A stretch of DNA of 64,000 nt from Bettongia penicillata ogilbyi. Its lineage: Eukaryota > Chordata > Mammalia > Diprotodontia > Potoroidae. The DNA lies in the NCBI GenBank assembly GCA_023548195.1, contig JAJHZJ010000268.1:2362215-2426214 (forward strand). Reading direction: 5' to 3'. Under the pieces are notes generated by a model. The model saw only the letters and a list, made by a program, of their open reading frames with translations, had not been told where the DNA came from and did no database searches. This document shows positions 1 to 9,289 of this stretch, in pieces. A program made the translations under genes and the position numbers. Every line of letters begins with the position of its first letter. Positions within the stretch are counted from its first letter, which is position 1.

Positions 1-296
1 AGGTCAAGGAGAAAATCTTACAAGCAGCTAGAAAGAAACAATTCCAGTATTGTGGAAATACAATCAGGATAACTCAAGATCTAGCAGCTTCTACATTAAG
101 AGATCGAAGGGCGTGGAATAGGATATTACAGAAGTAAAAGGAACTAGGACTTAAACCAAGAATCACCTACCCAGCTAAACTGAATATAATACTTCAGGGG
201 AAAATATGGTCTTTCAATGAAACAGAGGACTTTCAATCATTCTTGATGAAAAGACCAGAGCTGAAAAGAAAATTTGACTTTCAAACACAAGAATGA
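1..296 (+). pseudogene. L1/HAL1 ORF1 protein, C-terminal domain remnant
   Basis: Reading from base 3, the frame gives residues such as TIRITQDLAASTLRDRR, then PRITYPAKLNI and a terminal RPELKRKFDF. These match the pattern of the L1 ORF1p C-terminal RNA-binding domain (human equivalents include PIRLTVDLSAETLQ and PRISYPAKLSF). ORF1p forms trimers that coat LINE RNA as a nucleic-acid chaperone. One in-frame stop (TAA, 135-137) interrupts the frame before the natural-looking stop (TGA, 294-296), so this copy is dead. The N-terminal coiled coil and RRM lie outside the window. Confidence 0.82.
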
Positions 297-430
297 GAAG
301 AAGCATGAAAAAGTAAACAGCAAAGAAAAGTCTTAAGGGACTTACCAGAAGTGAACTGTTTAAATTCCTACATGGAAAGACAATATTTGTAACTCTTAAA
401 ACTTTTCAGTATCTGGGTAGTTGGTGGGTC

Positions 431-490
431 CATACACACACATGTACACGCATGCACGCACACACACATACACACATGCACACACATACA
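431..490. repeat. imperfect (CA)n in HAL1 3' UTR
   Basis: A run of CA dinucleotides interrupted by TG and GC. It lies directly after the ORF1 remnant and is probably part of the element's 3' UTR rather than an independent microsatellite. Confidence 0.8.
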
Positions 491-1403
491 GAGACAGAGA
501 GCACAGATTGAATTGAATAGGATGGGACCATATCTTAAAAGAAATTAAGGTAAATGGTGAGAGGGAAATGTAGTGGGAGGAAAGAGGGTGAAATGGAATG
601 GGGTAATTATCTGTCATTTAAGAGGCAAGTAGGAGACTTTTTGGTGGAGGGAAAAAGAGGAGAGCTGAGAAAAAAAAAAAAACCAAGAAGTTTACCCTCA
701 TCACATTTGACTAAAGGAAGGAATAAAATGCACACTCATTTTGGTATGAAAACCTATCTTACAGTATAGGAAAGTGGGGGAGAAGGAGATAAGCAAGGGG
801 GGGATGATGGAAGGGAGGGCAAAGGGAGGAGGGAGTAATTTGAAGTCAACACTTGGGGAGGGACAGGATCAAAAGACAGAAGAGAAACAATGAGGGGCAG
901 GTTAGGATGGAGGGTAATCCAGTTAGTCTTACACAACACGACTATCAGGGAAGTCATTTGCAAAACTACACAGATAGGGCCTATATTGAATTGCCTGCCT
1001 TCCCAAAGGGAATGGGTGGGGAGGGAGGGATGAGGAGAATTTGGAACTCAAAGTTTTAGGAACAACTGTTTAGTATTGTTGTTGCTACTAGAAAAGAAGA
1101 CATACAGTTAATGAGGAATAGAAAGTCATCTGGCCCTACAGGAGAAAAGAGAAGATGGAGACAAGAGAAGGGAGGGATGACAGAAGAGAGGGCAGATTGG
1201 AGATAGGGAAAATTAGATTGCTTGGTGTATTGGGGAGGGGGGAAGGGACAAAAGGGGAGAAAATTTGGAACCCAAAATTTTGTGAAAATGAATGTAAAAA
1301 GTTACATAAATAAACAAACAAACAAATAAATAAATGAAAAAAAAGAAACAGAAAGGCAGACAAGTGGAATAAGCTAAGTACTCAAGACACAATAGACAAC
1401 TAA

Positions 1404-2690
1404 TATAGCAATCTCCTCTTTTATAAACCCAAGGACCCCAGCTCCTGGGATAAGAACTCACTGTTTGACAAAAATTGCTGGGAAAACTGGATAAAAGTCT
1501 GGCAGAAATTAGGTGTAGACCAATGCCTGACACCATACACAAGAATAAAGTCCAAATGGGTACATGATATCCACAAATTAGTGGAGCAAGGAATAGTGTA
1601 CTTATCAGATTTATGGAGAAGGGAAGAATTTTTGACTAAAGAAGAGATAGAAAGTATTATGAAGTACATGATGCATAATTTTGATTACATTAAACTGAAA
1701 AGTTTTTGCACAACCAAACTCAATGCAACCAAAATTCGGAGGAATGTAGAAAACTGGAAAAGAATTTTTACATCTAATATTGGTGATAAAGGCCTCATTT
1801 CTGGAATATATAGAGAACTGAGTCAAATGTACAAAAATACAAGTCATTCCTCAATTGATAAATGGTCAAAGAATATGAACAGACAATTTTCAGGGGAAGA
1901 AATTAAAGGTACCTATAGTCATATGAAGAACTGCTCTAAATCACTTTTGATTAGAGAGATACAAATCAAAACAACTCTGAGGTACCACATCACACCTATC
2001 AGATTGGCAAACATGACAGAACAGGAAGATGATAAATGGAAAAGTTGTAAGATATAAGATTATGTTTTTATTTGTTTTTTTTTTTATCATGAGTGCTCTT
2101 GCAGGTGACTGAGAACTGAGGGGGAAAATAGATATGAAGGAACTGGTGAAGCTTGTACCCCATGATCCTTTGTGCCCTTGAGATGGATAGAGACTAGCAT
2201 CCATTTCTAAGCATGCCATTTTATTCTGCTAAAAACTGCATCTAAATGGAGAGGATATGGGAGAGTTGGAACACTAATACACTGTTGGTGGAGCTGTGAG
2301 CTGATCCAGTCATTCTGGAGAGCAATTTAGAACTATGCCCAAAAGGCCACAAAAATGTGCATACCCCTTGACCCAGCAATACCGCTTCTAGGACTGTATC
2401 TCCAAGAGATCATAAAAATGTGAAAGGGTTCCACATGTACAAAAACTTCTATAGCAGCACTCTTTGTAGTTACCAAACACTAGAAATCAAGGGGATGCCC
2501 ATCAATTGGGGAATGGCTGAATAAATTATGGTATATGAATGTAATGGAATACTGTTGTACTATAAGAAATGATGAACAGGAAGACTTCAGAGAGGCCTGG
2601 AAAGGCTTATATGAACTGATGCTGAGTGAAAGGAGCAGAACCAGGAGAACTTTGTGCACAGCAACAACCACAGTGAGCGAGAGTTTTTTC
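1404..2690 (+). pseudogene. L1 ORF2 C-terminal remnant, split by insertion
   Basis: The frame is open from 1404 to 2057 and encodes L1 ORF2-like sequence: DYIKLKSFCTTKLNATKIRR, KGLISGIYRELSQMYK, KWSKNMNRQFSGEEIKG and LLIREIQIKTTLRYHITPIR. These match the region between the reverse transcriptase and the C-terminal cysteine-rich part of L1 ORF2p (human: IKLKSFCTAKETTIRVNRQ, IREMQIKTTMRYHLTPVRM). The frame is then interrupted by the inserted segment. It resumes in the same phase at 2247 with VGTLIHCWWSCELIQSFWRAI, the human counterpart being IGTLLHCWWDCKLVQPLWKS. In-frame stops after that (for example near 2325 and 2420) show decay. The endonuclease and the reverse-transcriptase core are absent. 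Confidence 0.88.
2041..2250 (+). repeat. 210-bp inserted segment, copy A, flanked by 8-bp direct repeats
   Basis: The segment begins at AAAGTTGTAAGATATAAG and is nearly identical to 3582-3785, with about 8 substitutions and a T-run length change by eye. The octamer TAAATGGA occurs at 2033-2040 and again at 2243-2250, so the insert is bounded by a direct repeat. The L1 ORF2 frame is in phase on both sides, so this copy is the newcomer and the downstream copy is more likely the source. I see no terminal inverted repeats and no clear poly-A tail. Confidence 0.8.
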
Positions 2691-2812
2691 TGGTAGACTT
2701 GTAACTTCATTGCAATGCAAGGACTTAAAAAAAAACTCCCAATGGACTTCTTAGACAAAATGCCTTCCATATCCAGAGAAAGAACTATGGAATTCAATTG
2801 CAGAATAAAGCA

Positions 2813-2815
<3 letters not shown>

Positions 2816-2853
<38 letters not shown>
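2816..2853. repeat. (TG)n microsatellite in L1 3' UTR
   Basis: About 19 uninterrupted TG units inside the L1 3' UTR. Confidence 0.97.
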
Positions 2854-2855
<2 letters not shown>

Positions 2856-3083
2856 TATTGCGTTTTGGTTTGTTTGATGATTTCTTCCACTCATTTTAAT
2901 TCTTCAACACAGCATGACTATAGTGAAAATGTATTTAATAGGAATGTATGTGTAGAACCTATACAAAATTGTATGCTATTTTGGGGGAGGGGGAGTTAAA
3001 GAGGAGGGAGGGGAAAATAATAATCTAAGCTATATGGTAGCTATTGTAGAACACTGAAAATAAATCAAATTAATTAATAAAAA

Positions 3084-3578
3084 TCATTTCCTGGGATATT
3101 TGGTCACCTCACATTGTAGTGCTCGTAATAAGCATTCGTGAAAAGACCGCTATGAAAATAAGTATAGCTTATATTCCAAAACTATAGGCAATGAAAAGGC
3201 AAAGAAAGTCCATGATGCACTCAATTTGACCTTTCAATCAAATCAACGTAACAGTCTTTCTGATCAGGCTTGGCCTGCCTATGCCTTGAAAAGGGTCTAA
3301 GATGATGATGACCCCTGGAAGTTGCATTTCTGCCTGTCAGAGGTAGAGACAATGTGAGATCGGGATTGAAGAATGAGCTTTTTTCCCCCCTGACAGTGGT
3401 ACTAATAAGGATCTCTTGAGAGAAAGGAGGGAAGGATACATAGAGAAGAAGGAGGTATTGGTGGCTTTCTCTGGAGAGAGAGAATAGCTACAGCAGTGGT
3501 AGCTTGTGGCAGCCATATCTACAACTTCTTTTCTCATACTGAAGCCCCCAAGACAGGTCAAGAAAAAAAAAGCTAAAA
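3084..3578. other. unique sequence, nothing recognised
   Basis: No repeat family, homology or coding signal was recognised. Short open frames on the minus strand have no protein character I can name. Confidence 0.6.
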
Positions 3579-3785
3579 GGAAAAGTTGTAAGATATAAGA
3601 TTATGTTTTCGTTTGTTTGTTTTTATCATGAGTGCTCTTGCAGGTGGCTGGGAACTGAGGGGGAAAAAAGATATGAAGGAACTGGTGAACCTTGTACCCC
3701 ATGATCCTCTGTGCCCTTGAGATGGGTACAGACTAGCATCCATTTCTAAGCATGCCATTTTATTCTACTAAAAACTGCATCTAAG
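3579..3785 (+). repeat. duplicated 205-bp segment, copy B (likely source copy)
   Basis: Same orientation as, and about 95 percent identical to, the segment inserted in the L1 at 2041-2250. It is surrounded by sequence without recognised repeats. The homology ends abruptly on both sides and shares about 3 extra bases with the insertion target at each edge (GGA on the left, TAA on the right). Confidence 0.85.
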
Positions 3786-4480
3786 TAATCTAATTTCCCA
3801 TAAATACCTGTGATTCATTCTATCATTTGTATTTCGTTGTGTTTCTTTGTCAAAATGAGGGTGGTGCTCTGGGAGCCATGCAAGAAAAAAATGACCTTTT
3901 CCAGGCCAGGGCTGGAATCCTAACTTAATAGTACAGTGTTAAAAGTTTTCACTTTCTAAGCAGGGGCATCATAATGAGCCACTCATAAGTTTCGAATTGA
4001 TATTACCGAAGGCATAAGAAAGGCCTTTTAAATATGCCTTATCAAACCATGAGCTAACGTATTGGCCTCTGGGGTTATATCAGCAACATGGCGGCATTAG
4101 CACAGTGGTGAAAATAGGTGATGATGTCAAAAAAGCATGCTGAAAAATATGTCAGGAATAATGGATGAGTTGCCCAAGGCTTGTAGAGAGACTATACAAA
4201 AGCTTCATATGTGCATATAATGTATATTTTCTTTGAGAAAAGAACTGAAAGAATAATGATAAGCAAAGTAAATGGCCCTAGATCCAGAGTACGTAAGAGA
4301 TCGAAGCTTGAGGCAACAGAGTTGTGAGTGCTTTGAGGAACTGATTCACAAGATACTTGAAGGAGAAGAGGATAACTAAAGCATGGAAAAGTATTAGACC
4401 TTAATAATACTGATATCTGGGAAAATGAAAAAAACACCTTAAAATACTGACATATGCTTATTTATATAAATTTGATGTGA
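3786..4480. other. unique sequence, nothing recognised
   Basis: AT-rich DNA without a recognised repeat or coding signal. The 81-codon minus-strand frame near 4192-4437 has no recognisable domain. Confidence 0.55.
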
Positions 4481-4488
4481 ATAATCTG

Positions 4489-4812
4489 TACCTGATTCAA
4501 GGACATTTTCTACAAGAATATTTGTCAGCAACAAGCAGGTTTTCATATGAGACTTTTCACTGCAAATCATAATTTTGCCATCACGAATTGTCTAGAAAGC
4601 ATGGAGATTTTTGGTTTGGTAGAGCAAAATGCCACTTTAAAAGCTTTTTTACCCCAATGAGGTGTATACTATGCATATGTTAAAATGATTTTAGATTATT
4701 TGAAAGATAAAATAACAAAGATTTGATGATGAGCTGATACTATCATTTGAGGTACAAAGCAGGGAAGTATCTGTTCAGCAAAATTTGCTACTGTCACAGA
4801 AGAAATATAATA
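4489..4812 (+). pseudogene. RTE (BovB-like) LINE reverse transcriptase remnant
   Basis: Translated fragments match the order of an RTE-clade reverse transcriptase. NHNFAITNCLESMEI corresponds to the DHIFAINQLIEKSREY-type segment. FGLVEQNATLKAF, then GVYYAYVKMILDYLKDKITK, corresponds to the FDSVE...GV...Y(I/V)K.I...Y segment. After a frame change, SICSAKFATVTEEI corresponds to the QGDSISPKLFTA.LEEI segment. At least one stop and one frameshift separate these pieces. The first catalytic aspartate of the FDSVE-type motif is replaced and the YADD box is not present. RTE reverse transcriptases copy their own RNA and that of RTE-tailed SINEs, which occur nearby. Confidence 0.68.
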
Positions 4813-4852
4813 CAAAGTTCAAATTGAAAAGGTTTCCTACAGTTCATAAAAT

Positions 4853-5030
4853 TATAAACTGAGAGCGGAAAAGACCTTAGATACCATTGAATCAAACCCT
4901 TTCACTGTAAAACTGAGGAAACTTGGGCCTGAAAAGCTTATGTGATTTGTTCAGGATCATGAATCTGGAAAAAGTATTTGAGGTGGGAATCAAACTCAGG
5001 TCTTCTTGATGGAAAGGTCAGCTTGTTATA
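4853..5030 (-). mobile_element. MIR-like SINE fragment
   Basis: Minus-strand MIR pattern: 'gaccttagataccattgaat', an AAACTGAGG core, 'gtgatttgttcaggatca', then 'caaactcaggtcttct'. Old and diverged. Confidence 0.65.
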
Positions 5031-5184
5031 TATTGTATTACCTTCAGGTTCTCCTGTTTTCAGTTGGCAGTATGCTGGATACATTGAACCCTGGGATATT
5101 ACTGAATCTCCTGGAAGACATCCATTATCACTCAAAAAAAAAAAAAAGAAACAACTAGATGAACAGTATCTATTGTGTAGGTTA

Positions 5185-5397
5185 TAATAGGTAGTCAGGA
5201 AGACCTGAGTTTGAATTCTACCTCAAATGCTTTCCAGGTCTCTGATCCTGGACAAATAACTCAACCTCTGTTTTCCTTAGTCCACTGGAGAAGGAAATGG
5301 CAAACCACTCCAGTATCTTTGCCAAGGAAGTCCCATGGACAGTATGATTCATGGGGCCACAAAGAACAGGACATGACTGAACGACTGAACAACAAAA
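5185..5397 (+). mobile_element. tRNA-derived SINE with RTE-type tail
   Basis: The tRNA-like head is degenerate (TCAGGAAGACCTGAGTTTGA at about 5195 contains a B-box-like segment). The body contains AAGGAAATGGCAAACCACTC and the end reads GACATGACTGAACGACTG then AACAACAAA. That tail resembles the 3' end of RTE/BovB LINEs, so mobilisation by an RTE element is inferred. It is placed just downstream of the RTE remnant. Confidence 0.8.
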
Positions 5398-5426
5398 TGG
5401 TCAACTTATAGAGTTTGTCTATCAAA

Positions 5427-5428
<2 letters not shown>

Positions 5429-5465
<37 letters not shown>
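5429..5465. repeat. (TG)n microsatellite
   Basis: About 18 uninterrupted TG units, about 30 bases after the SINE end. Confidence 0.97.
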
Positions 5466-5467
<2 letters not shown>

Positions 5468-6280
5468 GCTTTGTTGCTTTTGGGAATGACCCTAACACGT
5501 ACAAAATGACCAGTCTTTCCAACACTTAATACTCTTTTGGTGCCTGATGACTGTGGATAATGAACAGTGTTGTCTGAAGAAGTAGAAATGGCAGTCACTA
5601 TACTCAGAGGGAAATGGAGAGGCACATGGTGGGTGTGGAACATGGTGTAACACATGACAACAAAGAACGGGAAACGAAGAACACAAAGATATTTTTAAAA
5701 AATTGATAGGAAAAAGAAGATATACTGGTCACACAGAGCAAGAGATGCTATGTTATGCTTAAATTCTTACATACCAGAAAGAAAAAAATGACCGAAGACC
5801 CCTAACGTTGTGGATGGATCCCCTGTGGCAAACTTATGGGATGACATAAGCAGGCACAGATACTTAGCAATTCACATCATTGGAGGACTCACACCAATGA
5901 TAGTGTAGATACATCTGAGGACTCAGGTGCTATTATTGTTATAATCACTACCTTAAAATATTGGTGGATCTGAAATCTCGTTAATGGCCAAGCAATGTGT
6001 TGCTTTCTCATCTTTAAAATGTTTTTAATGAAATGGTCTGTGCACATGAGTGTATCCTTGATGAGAGCACTTTAAGTGAACAGGAAACCTTTTATATACT
6101 GTTTAGGAGCAGCCCAAATGTGTATTGTACACCAGGACAAATGTCTGAATTTGAACATAAAGTAGAAAGCACTCCCACTGTTGTGTCCATTGTCTTTTGA
6201 TGGCTCAAAATCATTTAATGAAGAGTGGCAAAATACATTCAGGTTCTTCTTCAACAAGTTGTCCCCATGCAATATCACCC
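5466..6280. other. unique sequence, nothing recognised
   Basis: No recognised repeat or coding region. Short minus-strand frames near 5422-5686 are partly CA-repeat translations. Confidence 0.55.
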
Positions 6281-6284
6281 CCTC

Positions 6285-6381
6285 CCACACCACCACCACC
6301 ATCACCACCACCACCATCACTATTGTCATCATCATCATCATCTTCTCCTCCTCCTCCATCTCCATATTCTTCTTCTTTGTC

Positions 6382-6382
<1 letters not shown>
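6285..6382. repeat. compound CAC/CAT/TCC trinucleotide tract
   Basis: Successive short runs of CAC, CAT/ATC and TCC/TTC triplets leading into the pure TTC tract. All three forward frames are open and read as low-complexity residues. Confidence 0.9.
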
Positions 6383-6412
<30 letters not shown>

Positions 6413-6521
6413 CTTCTTCTTCTTCTTCTTCTTCTTCTTCTTCTTCTTCTTCTTCTTCTTCTTCTTCTTCTTCTTCTTCTTCTTCTTCTTCTTCTTCTTC
6501 TTCTTCTTCTTCTTCTTCTTC
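6383..6521. repeat. (CTT)n / (GAA)n microsatellite, about 46 units
   Basis: About 139 bases of uninterrupted CTT (GAA on the minus strand). All three plus-strand frames are open (poly-Ser, poly-Leu, poly-Phe), an artefact of the repeat and not a gene. The tract ends where a SINE head begins. Confidence 0.98.
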
Positions 6522-6526
6522 CTAAA

Positions 6527-6740
6527 AGGGTAGCTAGGTGCTACAGTGGATGGGGGGCCAGTCTCAAGTCAGGAAGACCTAACTTCAAATCCAGTCTTGG
6601 ACACATACTAGCTGTGTGACCCTGACCAAGTCACTTAACCTTTTTTGCCTCCATTTCCTCATCTGGAAAAGGAAATGGCAAACCTTTTGCAAAGGAAAAG
6701 GGGTCATGAAGAGTTAGACATGAGTGAGCGACAAAAAACA
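6527..6740 (+). mobile_element. tRNA-derived SINE with RTE-type tail
   Basis: Head GGTAGCTAGGTGCTACAGTGG (A-box region), B-box-like ACTTCAAATCCAGTC, CTAGCTGTGTGACCCTGACC, a body with GGAAATGGCAAACC, and a tail GGTCATGAAGAGTTAGACATGAGTGAGCG followed by ACAAAAAA. More complete than most copies here. Confidence 0.85.
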
Positions 6741-7420
6741 CCGGCAAAATCACAGGTTCAATCTCTACTCTTTATCTGTCTTCTCTACCATTATTATCAT
6801 CATCATACACTTAAATGTATTCTATTTGAAAGTCATATTTCTGTTGAAGAATTCAGAGGATAGCTAATGAATAGGATTTAAGGGTGAATCAACATAAAGC
6901 AAGAAGTTTTCAGGGTTACTAAGGAAGGTCAGTAGTCTTCAATCTTTTCCAAATGTAATGCAGTCCTGCTTACACTTACATATATCCCTTTCTCCATATG
7001 ATCATTTGTAAGAGTATTTCTCTGTAATGTGCCTCTTTTCTTTTGCCTACGCAACATAGGTCACCATTCCTCCACCCTTCCCCCCTTTAAGGGCTTAGAA
7101 TCTGGCTCAGCTCCCACATCCATATGCCAAAAATACTATGCTTTTAAGAGTCAGAGTAAAATTAGACATTGGACATGTGAATTTACAATTTAAATATTAA
7201 TAAATTCAAAAGTAGCCACCATCATTTTTAGGCACTGTGCACTTACTCTATAGATAGTTCTTAAAATTACTTTGACAATCTGCGTCAGTTACTTAAAATG
7301 CTTACAAAAATTTGGTTTTGAGTGAAACAACTTTGGTATCTCATTTTAAAAAATGAACTTATGACCAATGACAAAATCAAAATGGTTGATTCCACATATC
7401 TTTTGTTTATTATACAAATA
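6741..7420. other. unique sequence, nothing recognised
   Basis: AT-rich DNA with no recognised element or reading frame of interest. Confidence 0.55.
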
Positions 7421-7421
7421 A

Positions 7422-7545
7422 CTGCTCATGTTTATATAGCATTTAATAGAGTACTTTCCCTACAGCACAATCATCATCCTCATTGCAGAAACTGGGGTTC
7501 AGAGAAAGTAAGGGATTTGTCCATCACTGGTAGCCCTGCCTAGAA
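7422..7545 (-). mobile_element. MIR-like SINE fragment
   Basis: Contains TTTATATAGCATTTAATAGAG, then CAGAAACTGGGGTTCAGAGA and GTAAGGGATTTGTCCATCAC, the minus-strand MIR order. Confidence 0.6.
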
Positions 7546-7639
7546 CACAACCACGGGCTGTGTTAACACAGGAACAGTGTCCATAATGAAGAAAGTAATG
7601 GCCTTTCTGTTCTCTTGCCTCCTCAGTCAACTTTTTGGA

Positions 7640-7795
7640 ATTTAATATGTTCAGTTCAGGGTACCATATTTTATGAAATACACTGATAATTTGGAAAGCA
7701 TCCAGAGGAGGGTGATCAGGCTAATGAAAGACCCCAAGATCATGCCATGTGAATTGAGAGAACTGGAGATTTTTAGGCCAGAGAAAGTTTGATGG
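7640..7795 (-). mobile_element. CR1/L3-like LINE fragment
   Basis: The series 'ggaaagcatccagaggaggg', 'gaccccaagatcatgccatg' and 'gagagaactggagatttt' is the pattern of CR1/L3 3' regions read on the complementary strand. The opposite-strand version of the same family is at about 62815-63080. Confidence 0.6.
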
Positions 7796-7799
7796 GAAT

Positions 7800-7998
7800 T
7801 TCAGGTCTCATTGAACCTGAAGCTAGAAGAGCTCTGGTTGAATCTTGGCTCTATTTTACTATGCACGATCTTAGACAAGTAATTTCCACTTTTCTGGCCC
7901 TCAATTGCCTCAACTACAAAATGAAGTGATTGGATTAGACGCTCTCTAAGGACACTTCCAAATCTAAAGCACATGATTCTCTGTAACATTAAAACCAT
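7800..7998 (+). mobile_element. MIR-like SINE
   Basis: Plus-strand MIR order: 'gttgaatcttggctct', 'cttagacaagtaatttccac', CAATTGCCTCAACTACAAAATG and 'aggacacttccaaatctaaa'. Confidence 0.75.
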
Positions 7999-8149
7999 TG
8001 GAAGAATCCTATAAATATATCATACACTTGTTCACCCACTGAGTGGACATCCCAATTTCTTACTTAATCCTCCTGGCCAGCTGGAAATATTTTACTCATT
8101 AATCATTTATTCCCTAAATATTCATTCAGTTTTTGGTAGCCAAATTAAC

Positions 8150-8268
8150 AGTTCAAATTTCACCTTTGCTGCTTTATACCTGTGTGACCTTCACCACAAG
8201 TCACTTAATTTCCCTAGACTAACTAGCCTCTAAGGTCCCTTCCAGTTCTATATCTATTATTCTTTGTC
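8150..8268 (+). mobile_element. MIR-like SINE fragment
   Basis: Contains 'ctgtgtgaccttcaccacaa', 'gtcacttaatttccctagac' and 'aaggtcccttccagttctat', the central and 3' parts of a plus-strand MIR. Confidence 0.7.
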
Positions 8269-8409
8269 TTACTAGGTAATGAGAATGATATCTAGCCACT
8301 GTCTCAAAGGACCTTACAGCCCATGGGGGGTCAGGGGAAAAGATAGGGGGATAAAATGAAATTGGCATCTTTTTCCTTACTTGAGGTTTTCAGTAGAGAA
8401 AGTAGACTG

Positions 8410-8660
8410 TTGCAGAGGGACACAGCCCATTTATTAAAAAGTGGCAATAGCTACAGTCGACAACCATATTACTATAGGACTTTACAAATTGCTCACAATA
8501 ATTATGTGAGGTAACCTGCACAAGTATTATTATTCTCATTTTTTTAGATAAGGAATCTGAGGACTGATGAATCGAAGTTCCATGTCTAAGGTCATGCAAT
8601 TGGGGAATTTTGGAAGCAGGACTCAAACCTGGGTCTTTGGAGGTTGTGGCCATTAAGCTC
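8410..8660 (-). mobile_element. MIR-like SINE
   Basis: Minus-strand order: ACTTTACAAATTGCTCACAA, ATTATGTGAGGTA, 'aaggaatctgaggactga', 'ctaaggtcatgcaattgg' and 'actcaaacctgggtctttgg'. Confidence 0.7.
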
Positions 8661-8681
8661 TTTTAGGTCAGGGCTTATTTT

Positions 8682-8845
8682 ATTTCTTCTTTATTCTTTC
8701 TTTTTTTCCTTCCTTCCTCCTTCCTTTCTCCCTTCTTTCCTTCCTCCCTTCTTCCTTCCTGCCTTCCCTCCTTCCTCCCTTCTTTTCTTCTTTCTATTCT
8801 TCCCTTCTCTTCCCTCCTTCTTTCCTTCCTTCCCTCCTTCTTACT
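8682..8845. repeat. pyrimidine-rich (TTCC)n-like tract
   Basis: About 160 bases of almost pure C/T on the plus strand, made of TTCC, CTTC and CCCTT units. The open frame across it (8644-8847) is a composition artefact. Confidence 0.95.
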
Positions 8846-9059
8846 AAACAGTAACTGATTTCATTTTTCTATTTCCCTCTCAGTAACTATCTTAAAAGGA
8901 AGTAGAGGCTAGGCATGAAGAAAGGTTGGAATTGATAATGTATCTATACGTTCCTTCAACTATTATTCTTTTCTTCCCCTTCCAATAATTTGGAGTAACA
9001 TCTGGTATAAATTTGGTGTGGAAGACAGTGAATCCCAACTGAGAAATATTTGAAGACAA

Positions 9060-9285
9060 AAAGAAGTCTTAGAGGATTCAGTCATAAAGCCTTAGAACAA
9101 GTAGAGACCTCAGGCACTCTCAGTCAGCTCCTTCACTTTACAGGTAAGAAAAAGGCCCTTGTTTTCAGTGATAAAGTCAGAGGCAAGTCATTGACCATGA
9201 TCACCTCCTTAGTAAATGACAAAAGTAGGATGATTACCCAAGTCCCTCACCCTAACCCTACCCAGGTCCCCTAGTCCCACAGATC
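9060..9285 (-). mobile_element. MIR-like SINE fragment (weak)
   Basis: 'cttagaacaagtagagacct', 'ctccttcactttacaggtaa' and 'gaggcaagtcattgaccatg' follow the minus-strand MIR order but are strongly diverged. Confidence 0.45.
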
Positions 9286-9289
9286 TCCC

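Larger units (their letters stand above)
1..1340 (+). mobile_element. HAL1-type LINE (half-L1), 5'-truncated by window edge
   Basis: The first 296 bases encode the C-terminal domain of an L1 ORF1 protein. Instead of ORF2, about 1 kb of purine-rich, non-coding DNA follows, with a CA-rich stretch (431-490), G-rich runs and an A-rich tail of AAAC/AAAT units at 1309-1345. ORF1, a long 3' UTR and an A-tail with no ORF2 is the layout of HAL1 elements, which are L1 relatives that depend on L1 reverse transcriptase. Blocks near 1036-1055 and 1265-1285 (TTTGGAACTCAAA-like) also occur at L1 3' ends elsewhere in the window. The element continues left of the window. An L1 that lost ORF2 by deletion is the main alternative. 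Confidence 0.72.
1341..3083 (+). mobile_element. L1 LINE, 3' part (ORF2 C-terminus plus 3' UTR), interrupted
   Basis: Starts within the A-rich tail of the upstream HAL1-type element and carries the last part of ORF2, then a 3' UTR with (TG)n, a G-rich block (2980-3017) and an AATAAA-type, A-rich end near 3058-3083. This is a 5'-truncated insertion, as is usual for L1, apparently into an A-rich target. It is split at 2041-2250 by a foreign segment (see the separate entry). Stops and frame changes in ORF2 show it is inactive. Confidence 0.85.

Noticed and set aside
1581..2057. 158-codon plus-strand frame as a gene
   Set aside because: It is the L1 ORF2 C-terminal segment, ended artificially by the inserted copy, and is annotated as a pseudogene.
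1941..3758. Similar minus-strand frames beginning MACLEMDASLYPSQGH in both duplicated segments, suggesting a small gene family
   Set aside because: The frame is shared because the DNA is duplicated. The C-terminal parts diverge in frame, there is no known domain, and one copy lies inside an L1.
6181..6619. Three overlapping plus-strand frames of 102-140 codons
   Set aside because: They are poly-Ser, poly-Leu and poly-Phe/His translations of the trinucleotide repeat tract.
6527..6620. tRNA gene (A-box and B-box-like sequences), also at many other SINE heads
   Set aside because: The heads cannot form a full tRNA cloverleaf and are followed by SINE bodies and tails, so they are tRNA-derived SINEs.
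9246..9262. Telomere-like CCCTAACCCTA
   Set aside because: Fewer than two units, by chance.
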